In this document: piece after piece, positions 51,863 through 59,893 of the stretch
Position numbering within the stretch: position 1 is the first letter of the stretch
How the letters are laid out: each line of letters begins with the position of its first letter
Notes under the pieces: model-generated
What the model was told of the DNA's origin: nothing
Databases searched by the model: none
What the model saw: the letters and a program-made list of their open reading frames with translations, nothing else
Made by a program: the position numbers and the translations under genes
Assembly (NCBI RefSeq): GCF_030269515.1
Contig: NZ_BSTM01000017.1
Location: 62,001-126,000 of the forward strand
Reading direction: 5' to 3'
DNA: 64,000 nt
Source of the DNA: Actinomadura sp. NBRC 104412
Lineage (GTDB): Bacteria > Actinomycetota > Actinomycetes > Streptosporangiales > Streptosporangiaceae

Positions 51863-52435
51863 TCAGGCGGTTCCCGGCTCGCGGCCCAGGAAGGAGAGCA
51901 GCCGGGTCTGTTCGGTGGCGCCCGGGGGCGGCGTGAGCGGCGGGCCCAGGCGGCCGTCGGCGCGAAGGTCGGCCGCCACCACCTGGGCGGTCGCGAACGC
52001 GTGATGCACCAGGTCCGGGTCGAGGCGGGCCGGCTGGCCGGTGGCGCGGGCCAGGTCCCAGGCGTGGACCAGCGGCTCCAGCACGTACCCGCCGAGGAAG
52101 TCGCCCAGCGGCAGCTCGCCCAGCCCGCCGAAGGCGATCGGGCGGCGCAGCGCCTCCGGGGTCAGCGCGGCGTCGCACTCCTTGCGGGCCGTGCGCCAGG
52201 CCAGCAGCGCGTCACCGGCCGCGAACCTGCCGGGCTCGGTGTCGGCGTCCGGGGCCTCCTCGCCGGTGGCCAGGGCGATGATGGCGTACTGGCCGCCGAT
52301 GACGTGGCCGGTCACGTCCCGCGCGCTCCAGCCGGCGCAGGGCGAGGGCGAGGACCAGCGGTCGTGCGGGACCCCGCCGACGACGCCCTCGAAGAGATCC
52401 AGTGCCCGGTGGTACCCGCCTAGTTTCTGCGCCAT
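51863..52435 (-). CDS. DinB-like/maleylpyruvate isomerase-family metal-binding protein
   Basis: A 190-residue helical protein of the TIGR03086 type. The N-terminal pattern FEGVVGGVPHDRWSSPSPCAGWSARDVTGHVIGG contains the first metal-ligand histidine, and LVHAWDLARATGQP the HxxxD region of DinB-like bundles. The family covers mycothiol-dependent isomerases and many proteins of unknown role. ATG 52435 (MAQKLGGYHRAL) was chosen on domain limits. Confidence 0.9.
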   Translation of the reverse strand: MAQKLGGYHRALDLFEGVVGGVPHDRWSSPSPCAGWSARDVTGHVIGGQYAIIALATGEEAPDADTEPGRFAAGDALLAWRTARKECDAALTPEALRRPIAFGGLGELPLGDFLGGYVLEPLVHAWDLARATGQPARLDPDLVHHAFATAQVVAADLRADGRLGPPLTPPPGATEQTRLLSFLGREPGTA

Positions 52436-52510
52436 GGTGGCCAGTGACCCGCGAACGCGGGTGGGTGTCAAGCGATATGGGAAGGTTGGCCTCACCCGTT
52501 CCTGGGGCGC

Positions 52511-53134
52511 CTAGACGGCCTCGGCGCCGCGCTGGCGGAGCATGTCGTTCATCAGCGCGATCTCGGAGTTCTGGGCGTTGACCATGGTCTGCGCGAGCCT
52601 GCGCACCCGGGGGTGATCGGTGCGGGCCAGGACGGCGCGGGCCATGCCGACCCCGCCCCGATGGTGGGCGATCATCAGCCTCAGGTAGAGCACCTCGGCG
52701 TCGCGGCCCGAGGCCCGTTCCAACTGCGCGAGCTGCGCGGGCGTCGCCATGCCCGGCATGCCGCCGGCAGGGGACGCGCCGTGGCCCGCGTGACCGCCGC
52801 CCATCCAGCGCATGGGGCCGGACGGGTCGGCCTTGGGCGCCCGCCACTCGTCCAGCCAGGCGGTCATCATCCCGATCTGAGCGGACTGGGTGGTGATGAT
52901 GTCGTAGGCCAGCACCCGCAGCCGTTCGTCCTTGGACCGGTCGCGGACGATGAACGACATCCGGACCGCCTGGGCGTGGTGGGCGCTCATGTCCCGGGCG
53001 AACCCGGCCTCGGGCCCGTCGGCGGCCGGGCCGCCGGGCCTCAGCCACAGGAACGCGGTGGCCGCGACGAGGAGCACCGCGAGGACGACGGCGACCCGCC
53101 GTCCCCGCGGCGCCGGTGCCGTGCCTGCCGTCAT
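52511..53134 (-). CDS. DUF305 domain protein, membrane-anchored
   Basis: A 207-residue protein with an N-terminal signal anchor (about 12-31) and a DUF305 ferritin-like domain: ARDMSAHHAQAVRMS and LMIAHHRGGVGMARA are the paired histidine motifs, separated by a Met/Gly/His-rich loop (MGGGHAGHG, GGMPGMA). Such His/Met-rich proteins are often linked to copper, but the metal is not established. The ATG overlaps the DUF3105 stop by 4 bases. Confidence 0.94.
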   Translation of the reverse strand: MTAGTAPAPRGRRVAVVLAVLLVAATAFLWLRPGGPAADGPEAGFARDMSAHHAQAVRMSFIVRDRSKDERLRVLAYDIITTQSAQIGMMTAWLDEWRAPKADPSGPMRWMGGGHAGHGASPAGGMPGMATPAQLAQLERASGRDAEVLYLRLMIAHHRGGVGMARAVLARTDHPRVRRLAQTMVNAQNSEIALMNDMLRQRGAEAV

Positions 53135-53724
53135 GGCGTGTCCTTGGCTCCCGTGCAGGGGGCGCCGGGCTCGGGAGTCTGCTCGCCCTTCACGAAGGCG
53201 CGCAGGAAGGCGTCCACGCGGGCGTCGTCGGCGCTCTGCAGCTTGAGCTGCTTGCCCCAGGCGGTCATGACGATCGGGGAGTCCAGGCCCGGGTACGGGC
53301 TCATCAGCGTGTAGTCGGTGTTCTCCACCTTGTTCTTGAGCCGGTCGATCTGGTCGGCGGCCAGGCCGGGACGGTAGGTGATCCAGACGGCGCCGTGCTC
53401 CAGGGAGTGCACCGCGTTCTCGTTGCGCAGCGGGCTGGTGTAGACGCGGCCGTTGCAGTTCTGCCAGATGGCGTCGTGGTCACCGCCCATGGGGGGCGTG
53501 GTGTCGTACCGGACGGCGGCGGTGGTGTGGTTGGAGCTGAGCCCGTCCTTCTCGATCAGGCCCTCGATCGAGTCGGCCGAGGGCGGGCGGCTCTGCAGGA
53601 ACGCGTAGCCTATGGCGACGATCGCCACCAGGCCGATCACGGAGAAGAACGCGATGGTGCCCCAGGGGACCTGCCGCTGGGTGAGGACGTTGCGTTGCGC
53701 GCGGTTGCGTGCGCTCTTGGACAT
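53131..53724 (-). CDS. DUF3105 domain protein, membrane-anchored
   Basis: A 197-residue protein: short basic N-terminus, one membrane segment (about 25-45), then the DUF3105 domain with CNGRVYTSPLRNENAVHSLEHGAVWITYRP. Two cysteines (NCNG and the C-terminal PCTG) may be bonded outside the cell. It is coupled to the DUF305 gene, a pairing common in actinomycetes, and could handle the same ligand. ATG 53724 (MSKSARNRAQ) is preferred to a start six codons earlier. Confidence 0.93.
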   Translation of the reverse strand: MSKSARNRAQRNVLTQRQVPWGTIAFFSVIGLVAIVAIGYAFLQSRPPSADSIEGLIEKDGLSSNHTTAAVRYDTTPPMGGDHDAIWQNCNGRVYTSPLRNENAVHSLEHGAVWITYRPGLAADQIDRLKNKVENTDYTLMSPYPGLDSPIVMTAWGKQLKLQSADDARVDAFLRAFVKGEQTPEPGAPCTGAKDTP

Positions 53725-53811
53725 TGTGGGACTCGCTCTCAAGTTCTGCGGTGCTGAGTTGGGGGGGCATGCGCGGACGCCGCAGGGGCATGCGCCACTG
53801 CGGCAGGCCCG

Positions 53812-54237
53812 TCACAGCCTGAGCACCTGCAAGGAGGAGAGCGGACGACCAGGGAGCGCGCGCGGCGCCGGGGGAGCGTGGGCCCAGCCCGAGCGCGGCG
53901 GGCGCCGTCCGCCCGTCCGGCGCGGCTTGGCGGCCAGGCTCAGGGCCAGCATCCCGAGCAGGACGGCCAGGGTCAGGCACGCGTCGACCGGGCCGGTCGG
54001 CGGAAGGCCGGCGGGATCGGCGAACGACTGCGCGGCGGGGGCGGAGGCGTCGGCGGAGTGCGCGGCCATCGCGTCCGCCACGGCCGCCGGGACGCTGGTG
54101 TGGTGCGCGGTGCAGACCCGCAGCGGCGGCCCGTGCCCCAGGCCGTAGCTGAAGACCAGACCGGCAGCCAGGAACAGCGCCACGAACAGCCCGGCGGGCC
54201 CATGGCGGAGGCGGGGGTCGGTCCGGCCCACGATCAC
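53812..54237 (-). CDS. Small membrane protein, DUF6153-like
   Basis: A 141-residue protein with two hydrophobic segments (about 15-33 and 85-103) enclosing a loop that contains CTAHHTS and other His residues, and a basic Pro-rich C-terminus. The layout resembles small actinomycete membrane proteins (recalled as DUF6153) found next to DUF305 genes. It lies 87 bases upstream of the DUF3105 gene on the same strand. GTG 54237 is the best start but not certain. Confidence 0.65.
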   Translation of the reverse strand: MIVGRTDPRLRHGPAGLFVALFLAAGLVFSYGLGHGPPLRVCTAHHTSVPAAVADAMAAHSADASAPAAQSFADPAGLPPTGPVDACLTLAVLLGMLALSLAAKPRRTGGRRPPRSGWAHAPPAPRALPGRPLSSLQVLRL

Positions 54238-54301
54238 GCCCGCATACTAACCGCGGACGGGGACCGCCAGGGATGTCCGTCCCGCGGGATACTGTCGGAG
54301 C

Positions 54302-55717
54302 GTGACCAGCAGCCAACCCGAAGGGCTCTTCGACTACCCGGGGGCCGCGCCGGATCCCGAGCCCGCCCCCGTACCGCCGGGCGACGGGGCGCGGCAGCCG
54401 CTGGCGGTGCGGATGCGGCCGCGGTCGCTGGACGAGGTCGTCGGCCAGCGGCACCTGCTCGGCCCGGGGACACCCATCCGGCAGCTCGTCGACCGGGACG
54501 CGCCCATGTCGCTGGTGCTGTGGGGCCCGCCGGGCACCGGCAAGACCACCCTGGCCACGGTCGTCAGCCATGTCACCTCCCGCCGCTTCGTGGAGATCTC
54601 CGCGGTGAGCGACGGGGTGAAGCGGGTGCGGGCCGAAATCGACCTGGCCCGGCGGGAGCTGGGCATGAGCGGCCGCCAGACGCTGCTGTTCGTCGACGAG
54701 GTGCACCGCTTCAACAAGGCCCAGCAGGACGCGCTGCTGCCCGCGGTCGAGAACCGCTGGGTCTCCTTCATCGGCGCCACCACGGAGAACCCGTTCTTCT
54801 CGGTGATCAGCCCGCTGCTGTCCCGCTCGCTGCTGCTCACCCTGGAGCCGCTCGGGGAGGACGAGCTGCGTGAGGTGGTGCGGCGGGCGGTGGCCGACGA
54901 ACGCGGCCTGAACGGCCGGGTCGAGCTGGACGCCGCCGCCGAGGACCATCTGATCAGGCTGGCCGGCGGCGACGCCCGCCGCACCCTGACCTACCTGGAG
55001 GCCGCCGCCCTGGCCGTCGAGCGGGACGGCGGCGACGGGGCGCCCGCGCGGATCGGCGTGGAGGTGCTGGAGAGGGCCGTCGACCGCGCCGCCGTCCGCT
55101 ACGACCGCGAGGGCGACCAGCACTACGACGTCATCAGCGCGTTCATCAAGAGCATCCGGGGCAGCGACGTCGACGCCGCGCTGCACTACCTCGCCCGGAT
55201 GATCGAGGCGGGCGAGGACCCCCGGTTCATCGCGCGGCGGCTGATCGTGCACGCCAGCGAGGACATCGGGATGGCCGACCCGACGGCGTTGCAGACCGCG
55301 ATCGCGGCCGCGCACGCGGTGGAGTTCGTCGGGCTGCCCGAGGCGAGGATCAACCTGGCGCAGGCCGTGATCCACCTGTCCCTCGCGCCCAAGTCCAACG
55401 CGGTCGTCACGGCCGTGGACGCGGCGCTCGGGGACGTCAGGAAGGGCGACGCCGGACCCGTCCCCGGGCACCTGCGCGACACGCACTACAAAGGTGCGGC
55501 CAGGATCGGGCACGGGGAGGGCTACAAGTACGCCCACGACCACCCGGGCGGCGTCGTCCAGCAGCAGTACGCGCCCGACGCGATCCACGGCCGCCGGTAC
55601 TACCGGCCCACCCGGCACGGCGCCGAGGCCCGGTTCTCGGACGTGCTGGCGCGCATCCGTTCCGTCCTGCGGGGTGGGAAGGGGCCGGACGGCGGCCGGT
55701 CCGGCGGGCACGAGTGA
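54302..55717 (+). CDS. rarA: Replication-associated recombination ATPase RarA/MgsA
   Basis: A 471-residue AAA+ protein of the clamp-loader clade that acts at stalled replication forks. Walker A GPPGTGKTT (75-83), Walker B LLFVDEVHRFNK, sensor 1 FIGATTENPF, arginine finger SPLLSRSLLL, and the tetramerisation domain (HYDVISAFIKSIRGSDVDAALHYLARM). A TACTGT -10-like element lies just seven bases before GTG 54302, suggesting a leaderless transcript. Confidence 0.96.
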   Translation: MTSSQPEGLFDYPGAAPDPEPAPVPPGDGARQPLAVRMRPRSLDEVVGQRHLLGPGTPIRQLVDRDAPMSLVLWGPPGTGKTTLATVVSHVTSRRFVEISAVSDGVKRVRAEIDLARRELGMSGRQTLLFVDEVHRFNKAQQDALLPAVENRWVSFIGATTENPFFSVISPLLSRSLLLTLEPLGEDELREVVRRAVADERGLNGRVELDAAAEDHLIRLAGGDARRTLTYLEAAALAVERDGGDGAPARIGVEVLERAVDRAAVRYDREGDQHYDVISAFIKSIRGSDVDAALHYLARMIEAGEDPRFIARRLIVHASEDIGMADPTALQTAIAAAHAVEFVGLPEARINLAQAVIHLSLAPKSNAVVTAVDAALGDVRKGDAGPVPGHLRDTHYKGAARIGHGEGYKYAHDHPGGVVQQQYAPDAIHGRRYYRPTRHGAEARFSDVLARIRSVLRGGKGPDGGRSGGHE

Positions 55718-55938
55718 TCCGATCTTTCCCGCCGTTGCTCCCGGCATCGGCGGCTTCCGCCCGGTAGCCTGCCCGCAGGGCAGGTGCGGCGACCGGGCAC
55801 GGCGGGGGCCGGTGACCACGGTAGGGTCTTCGCAGACCGGGCCCGGGAGGCGGCCGGGCGCCCGCCGGAGGGCCGGCCACCCGTCCCGCCGCCCGGCCCG
55901 AGCCCACGAACACAGCGACTCAGCGGAGACGAACCCCG

Positions 55939-56361
55939 ATGCTCACTGGTGGACAGGTGGCCGGCCTGATCGTGGCCGTGTTCTGGGCCGTGCTGGTCTC
56001 CTTCCTGGCGCTGACCCTGCTCAGGCTCGCCCGGCTGCTGAACGAGGCGGGCAAGCTCGTCGCCGACCTCGCCGACCAGGCAGGCCCGCTGATGGAGGAC
56101 ATGACCCGTACGGTGCGCCGCGCCAACGAGCAGCTTGGCCGCACCGACGTCATCACCCGGCAGGTCCACGGGGTCACGCGGAACGTCTCGGCGGTGACCA
56201 CGATCATGACCTCGGTGGTGGGCGGGCCGCTGGTGAAGGCCGCCGCCTTCTCCTACGGCGTCCGCAAGGCGCTGAGCAACCGCGCCGGGCAGCCGCACGG
56301 CGGCGACGGCGCGTCCCGGCCGCAGCTCCAGGCGCGGCACGACGGCAAGAGGCGCGGGTGA
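55939..56361 (+). CDS. DUF948 domain protein
   Basis: A 140-residue protein with an N-terminal membrane segment (about 5-27) followed by an amphipathic helical domain (LLNEAGKLVADLADQAGPLMEDMTRTVRRANEQLGRTD) typical of DUF948 and a basic tail. Function is unknown; its position ahead of alaS is widely conserved in actinomycetes. The 220 bases before it hold no other gene. Confidence 0.9.
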   Translation: MLTGGQVAGLIVAVFWAVLVSFLALTLLRLARLLNEAGKLVADLADQAGPLMEDMTRTVRRANEQLGRTDVITRQVHGVTRNVSAVTTIMTSVVGGPLVKAAAFSYGVRKALSNRAGQPHGGDGASRPQLQARHDGKRRG

Positions 56362-56407
56362 GCCCGCGGACCGGCCCGCGGACGGATCCCGGGCGAAGCG
56401 AGGCACA

Positions 56408-56728
56408 ATGAGAAGACTGTTCTGGCTCTCGGTCGGCGCCGGTGCGGGCATCTACGCCACGCACCGGGTCAAGCGGCGGGTGGAGCGCATCGCTCAAGCC
56501 TGGTCACCCGGGGGCGTGGCGGCCCGTGCCGTCACCGCGGGACAGGGCGCGGGCGACCGGTTGAGGCATTTCGCCCTGGACGTACGTACGGAGATGCGGG
56601 CACGCGAGGCCCAGCTTCGGGAGGCCGCCCGGATGGACGAGGCGCCGCCCGATCCGGAGGGCCCGCCGCGCCGCGTCCTGCGCGCACCGCGTTACACGAT
56701 CATCGACGATGAGAAGGATGGCCACTGA
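56408..56728 (+). CDS. Small membrane-associated protein, DUF6167-like
   Basis: A 106-residue protein with a short N-terminal hydrophobic segment (MRRLFWLSVGAGAGIYATHRV) and a basic helix, ending TIIDDEKDGH. The N-terminus and location between DUF948 and alaS match a family that I recall as DUF6167. The stop lies two bases before the alaS ATG. Function is unknown. Confidence 0.85.
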   Translation: MRRLFWLSVGAGAGIYATHRVKRRVERIAQAWSPGGVAARAVTAGQGAGDRLRHFALDVRTEMRAREAQLREAARMDEAPPDPEGPPRRVLRAPRYTIIDDEKDGH

Positions 56729-56730
56729 TC

Positions 56731-59400
56731 ATGGAGTCGGCAGAGGTCGCACGGCGCTTCCTCGGGTTCTTCGAGGAGCGCGGGCACACCGTGGTGCCCT
56801 CGGCCAGCCTGATCGCCGAAGACCCCACGCTGCTGCTGGTGAACGCGGGCATGGTCCCGTTCAAGCCGTACTTCCTGGGCCAGCGCACCCCGCCCGCCGC
56901 GCGGATGACCAGCGCGCAGAAGTGCGTGCGCACACCCGACATCGACGAGGTCGGCAAGACCACCAGGCACGCCACCTTCTTCCAGATGCTGGGCAACTTC
57001 TCCATCGGCGACTACTTCAAGGAAGGCGCGATCCCGTTCGCCTGGGAGCTGCTCACCCGCCCCCGGTCCGACGGCGGGTTCGGCTTCCCCGAGGACAGGC
57101 TGTGGGTCACCGTCTTCCACGACGACGACGAGGCGGCCGCCATCTGGCACGACAAGGTGGGCCTGCCGCAGGAGCGCATCCAGCGGCGCGGCCTGGCCGA
57201 CAACTACTGGCACATGGGCGTGCCCGGACCCGGCGGCCCCTGCTCGGAGATCTACTACGACCGCGGCCCCGACTACGGCCGCGAGGGCGGCCCCGTCGTG
57301 GACGAGGACCGGTACCTGGAGGTCTGGAACCTGGTCTTCATGCAGTCACAGCTCGGCGAGGTCCGGTCCAAGACCGACTTCGACACCGTGGGCGACCTGC
57401 CGGCCAAGAACATCGACACCGGCATGGGCCTGGAGCGGATGGCCGCGATCCTCCAGGGCGTCGACAACATCTACGAGACCGACACGCTCTGGAAGGTGCT
57501 GGACCGCGCCGCCGAGCTCACCGGCTCCCGCTACGGCGCCGACCAGCGGGCGGACGTGTCGCTGCGGGTGATCGCCGACCATGTGCGCAGCGGCACGATG
57601 ATGGTCGCCGACGGGATCCGCCCCGGCAACGAGGGCCGCGGGTACGTGCTGCGCCGCATCCTGCGCCGCTCGATCCGCAACCTGCGGCTGCTGGGCGGCC
57701 AGGAGGCGGGCCTGATGCACGCGCTGACCGAGGTCGCGATCGCCACGATGGGCGAGCAGTACCCCGACCTGATCCGCACCGCCCCCACGATCCACACGGT
57801 GATCGACGCGGAGGAGGACTCCTTCCTGCAGACGCTGCGCACCGGCACCGCCATCTTCGACACGGCGGTGGAGGAGGCGAGGCGGGCGGGGCGCCCGGCG
57901 CTGGCGGGCGACCAGGCGTTCAAGCTGCACGACACCTACGGGTTCCCGATCGACCTGACCCTGGAGATGGCGGCCGAGCAGGGCCTCCAGGTGGACGAGG
58001 AAGGGTTCCGTCGGCTCATGCAGGAGCAGCGGGACCGGGCCAAGCGCGACGCCCGCGAGAAGAAGTCCGGCAACCTGGACGTCTCCGTCCTGGACGACCT
58101 GCTCACCAGCGCGGGCGGCGCGGTCGAGTTCACCGGCTACGGCGAGGTCAGCGGCGAGGCGCGGCTGGCCGGGCTGCTGATCAACGGCGCCAACGTGCCC
58201 GCGGCGGGCGAGGGCGCCCAGGTCGAGGTGGTGCTGGACCGCACGCCCTTCTACGCCGAGGGCGGCGGCCAGCTCGCCGACCACGGCGTGATCCGGGCGG
58301 GCAACGGCGCGGTCATCGAGGTCGACGACGTGCAGTCCCCGCTGACCGGGCTGATCGTCCACCGCGGCCGGGTGGTGTCCGGTGAGGCGCAGGTCGGCGA
58401 CACCGTCTACGCCGAGATCGACCTTGGGCGGCGCCGCGCGATCTCCCGTTCGCACACCGCGACCCACATGGTGCACGCCGGGTTCCGCCGCGCGCTGGGC
58501 GAGTCGGCCGCGCAGGCGGGCTCGGAGAACTCCCCGGGCCGGTTCCGGTTCGACTTCACCGCCTCGGGCCCCGTCCCGCCGAGCGTCCTGCGCGACGTCG
58601 AGGACGAGGTCAACGAGGTCCTGGTGAACGACCTGGACGTGCGGGCCTTCCACACCTCGATCGAGCAGGCCCGCTCGATGGGCGCGCTGGCGCTGTTCGG
58701 CGAGAAGTACGGCGACGAGGTCCGGGTCGTGGAGGTCGGGGACTACTCGCGGGAGCTGTGCGGCGGCACCCATGTCGCGCGCTCCGGCCAGCTCGGCCTG
58801 ATCAAGGTGCTGGGCGAGTCGTCCATCGGCGCGGGGGTGCGCCGGGTGGAGGCGCTGGTCGGCATCGACGCGTTCCGGTTCCTGGCCCGCGAGAGCGTCC
58901 TGGTGGCGCAGCTCTCGGAGCAGCTCAAGGCGCGCAAGGAGGAGCTGCCCGAGCGGATCTCCGGTGTCGTGGGCCGGCTCCGCGACGCCGAGCGGGAGCT
59001 GGAGCGGCTGCGCTCCCGCGAGGTGCTGGCGGTCGCGGCGTCCCTGGCGGGCGGCGCCCGCGACCTGGGCGGCGTGGCCTTCGTGGCGCACCGCGCGCCC
59101 GACGGCACCGGCGCCGACGACCTGCGCAAGCTCGCGGTGGACGTGCGCGGGCGGCTCAGCGCCGGGCCGGCGGTCGTCGTGGTCGCCGGGGTGCCCAAGG
59201 ACCGCCCGGTGGTGGTGATCGCCACCACCGAGGGCGCCAGGGGACGCGGCCTGAAGGCCGGTGCGCTGGTCGGCGTCGCCGCCAAGGCGCTCGGCGGCGG
59301 AGGCGGCGGGAAGGACGACCTCGCGCAGGGCGGCGGCAGCGACCCCGCCGCCATCGACGAGGCGCTGAGGGCCGTCGAGAACGCCGTAGGGGCCTCATGA
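56731..59400 (+). CDS. alaS: Alanyl-tRNA synthetase
   Basis: An 889-residue class II enzyme: catalytic core (FFEERGHTVVPSASLI, ATFFQMLGNFSIGDYFKEGAI), editing domain with zinc ligands H-x3-H (SHTATHMVHAG) and C-x3-H (CGGTHV), and the C-Ala domain ending in the Gly-rich segment ALGGGGGGKDDLAQGGG. All expected parts are present. Its stop overlaps the ATG of a 13-codon ORF leading to ruvX. Confidence 0.98.
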   Translation: MESAEVARRFLGFFEERGHTVVPSASLIAEDPTLLLVNAGMVPFKPYFLGQRTPPAARMTSAQKCVRTPDIDEVGKTTRHATFFQMLGNFSIGDYFKEGAIPFAWELLTRPRSDGGFGFPEDRLWVTVFHDDDEAAAIWHDKVGLPQERIQRRGLADNYWHMGVPGPGGPCSEIYYDRGPDYGREGGPVVDEDRYLEVWNLVFMQSQLGEVRSKTDFDTVGDLPAKNIDTGMGLERMAAILQGVDNIYETDTLWKVLDRAAELTGSRYGADQRADVSLRVIADHVRSGTMMVADGIRPGNEGRGYVLRRILRRSIRNLRLLGGQEAGLMHALTEVAIATMGEQYPDLIRTAPTIHTVIDAEEDSFLQTLRTGTAIFDTAVEEARRAGRPALAGDQAFKLHDTYGFPIDLTLEMAAEQGLQVDEEGFRRLMQEQRDRAKRDAREKKSGNLDVSVLDDLLTSAGGAVEFTGYGEVSGEARLAGLLINGANVPAAGEGAQVEVVLDRTPFYAEGGGQLADHGVIRAGNGAVIEVDDVQSPLTGLIVHRGRVVSGEAQVGDTVYAEIDLGRRRAISRSHTATHMVHAGFRRALGESAAQAGSENSPGRFRFDFTASGPVPPSVLRDVEDEVNEVLVNDLDVRAFHTSIEQARSMGALALFGEKYGDEVRVVEVGDYSRELCGGTHVARSGQLGLIKVLGESSIGAGVRRVEALVGIDAFRFLARESVLVAQLSEQLKARKEELPERISGVVGRLRDAERELERLRSREVLAVAASLAGGARDLGGVAFVAHRAPDGTGADDLRKLAVDVRGRLSAGPAVVVVAGVPKDRPVVVIATTEGARGRGLKAGALVGVAAKALGGGGGGKDDLAQGGGSDPAAIDEALRAVENAVGAS

Positions 59401-59438
59401 TCGAGCAGTCCGGGGCGCGCGGCTCGGCGGGCCGATGA
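59397..59438 (+). CDS. 13-codon mini-ORF bridging alaS and ruvX
   Basis: ATG 59397 overlaps the alaS TGA (ATGA). It reads MIEQSGARGSAGR and stops at TGA 59436-59438, which overlaps the ruvX ATG at 59435 (again ATGA). It fills the whole gap, so it may hand ribosomes from alaS to ruvX. No ribosome site of its own is clear. Whether it is a peptide gene or a coupling device is unknown. Confidence 0.4.
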   Translation: MIEQSGARGSAGR

Positions 59439-59893
59439 GACAGGGCGTGCGGCTCGGGGTGGACGTGGGGTCGGTACGGATCGGCGTGGCGCGCAGCGAT
59501 CCAGGGGGGATCCTCGCCACGCCCCTTGAGACGGTCGCACGGGGGAAGGGGGATCTCGACCGGCTCGTCGCCTTGGCGGCCGAGCACGAGGCGGTGGAGG
59601 TGGTCGTGGGGCTGCCGACGTCGCTGTCGGGCCGCGAGGGGCCGGCCGCGCAGGCGGCCAGGGAGTTCGCGGTACGGCTGGCCGCACGGCTGCCCGCGGA
59701 CACCGTCCGGCTGTACGACGAGCGGCTCACGACGGTGACGGCCGAGAACGGGCTGCGGGCCGGGGGAGTGCGCGGCAGGGCCCGCCGCCAGGTCGTGGAT
59801 CAGGCCGCGGCGGCCGTGCTGCTGCAGGCGGCTCTGGACGGGGAGAGGTTGACTGGGCAACCCCCAGGCGAGATCGTCCGGAGAGGCTCATGA
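59435..59893 (+). CDS. ruvX: Putative pre-16S rRNA nuclease / Holliday junction resolvase-like RuvX
   Basis: A 152-residue RNase H-fold protein (YqgF): LGVDVGSVRIGVARSD, VVVGLPTSLSGREG, YDERLTTVTAE and DQAAAAVLLQ carry the acidic residues of the family. Roles in 16S rRNA 5' processing and recombination have both been described. It overlaps mltG by 4 bases; the alaS-ruvX-mltG-aroE order is usual in actinomycetes. Confidence 0.96.
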   Translation: MRQGVRLGVDVGSVRIGVARSDPGGILATPLETVARGKGDLDRLVALAAEHEAVEVVVGLPTSLSGREGPAAQAAREFAVRLAARLPADTVRLYDERLTTVTAENGLRAGGVRGRARRQVVDQAAAAVLLQAALDGERLTGQPPGEIVRRGS

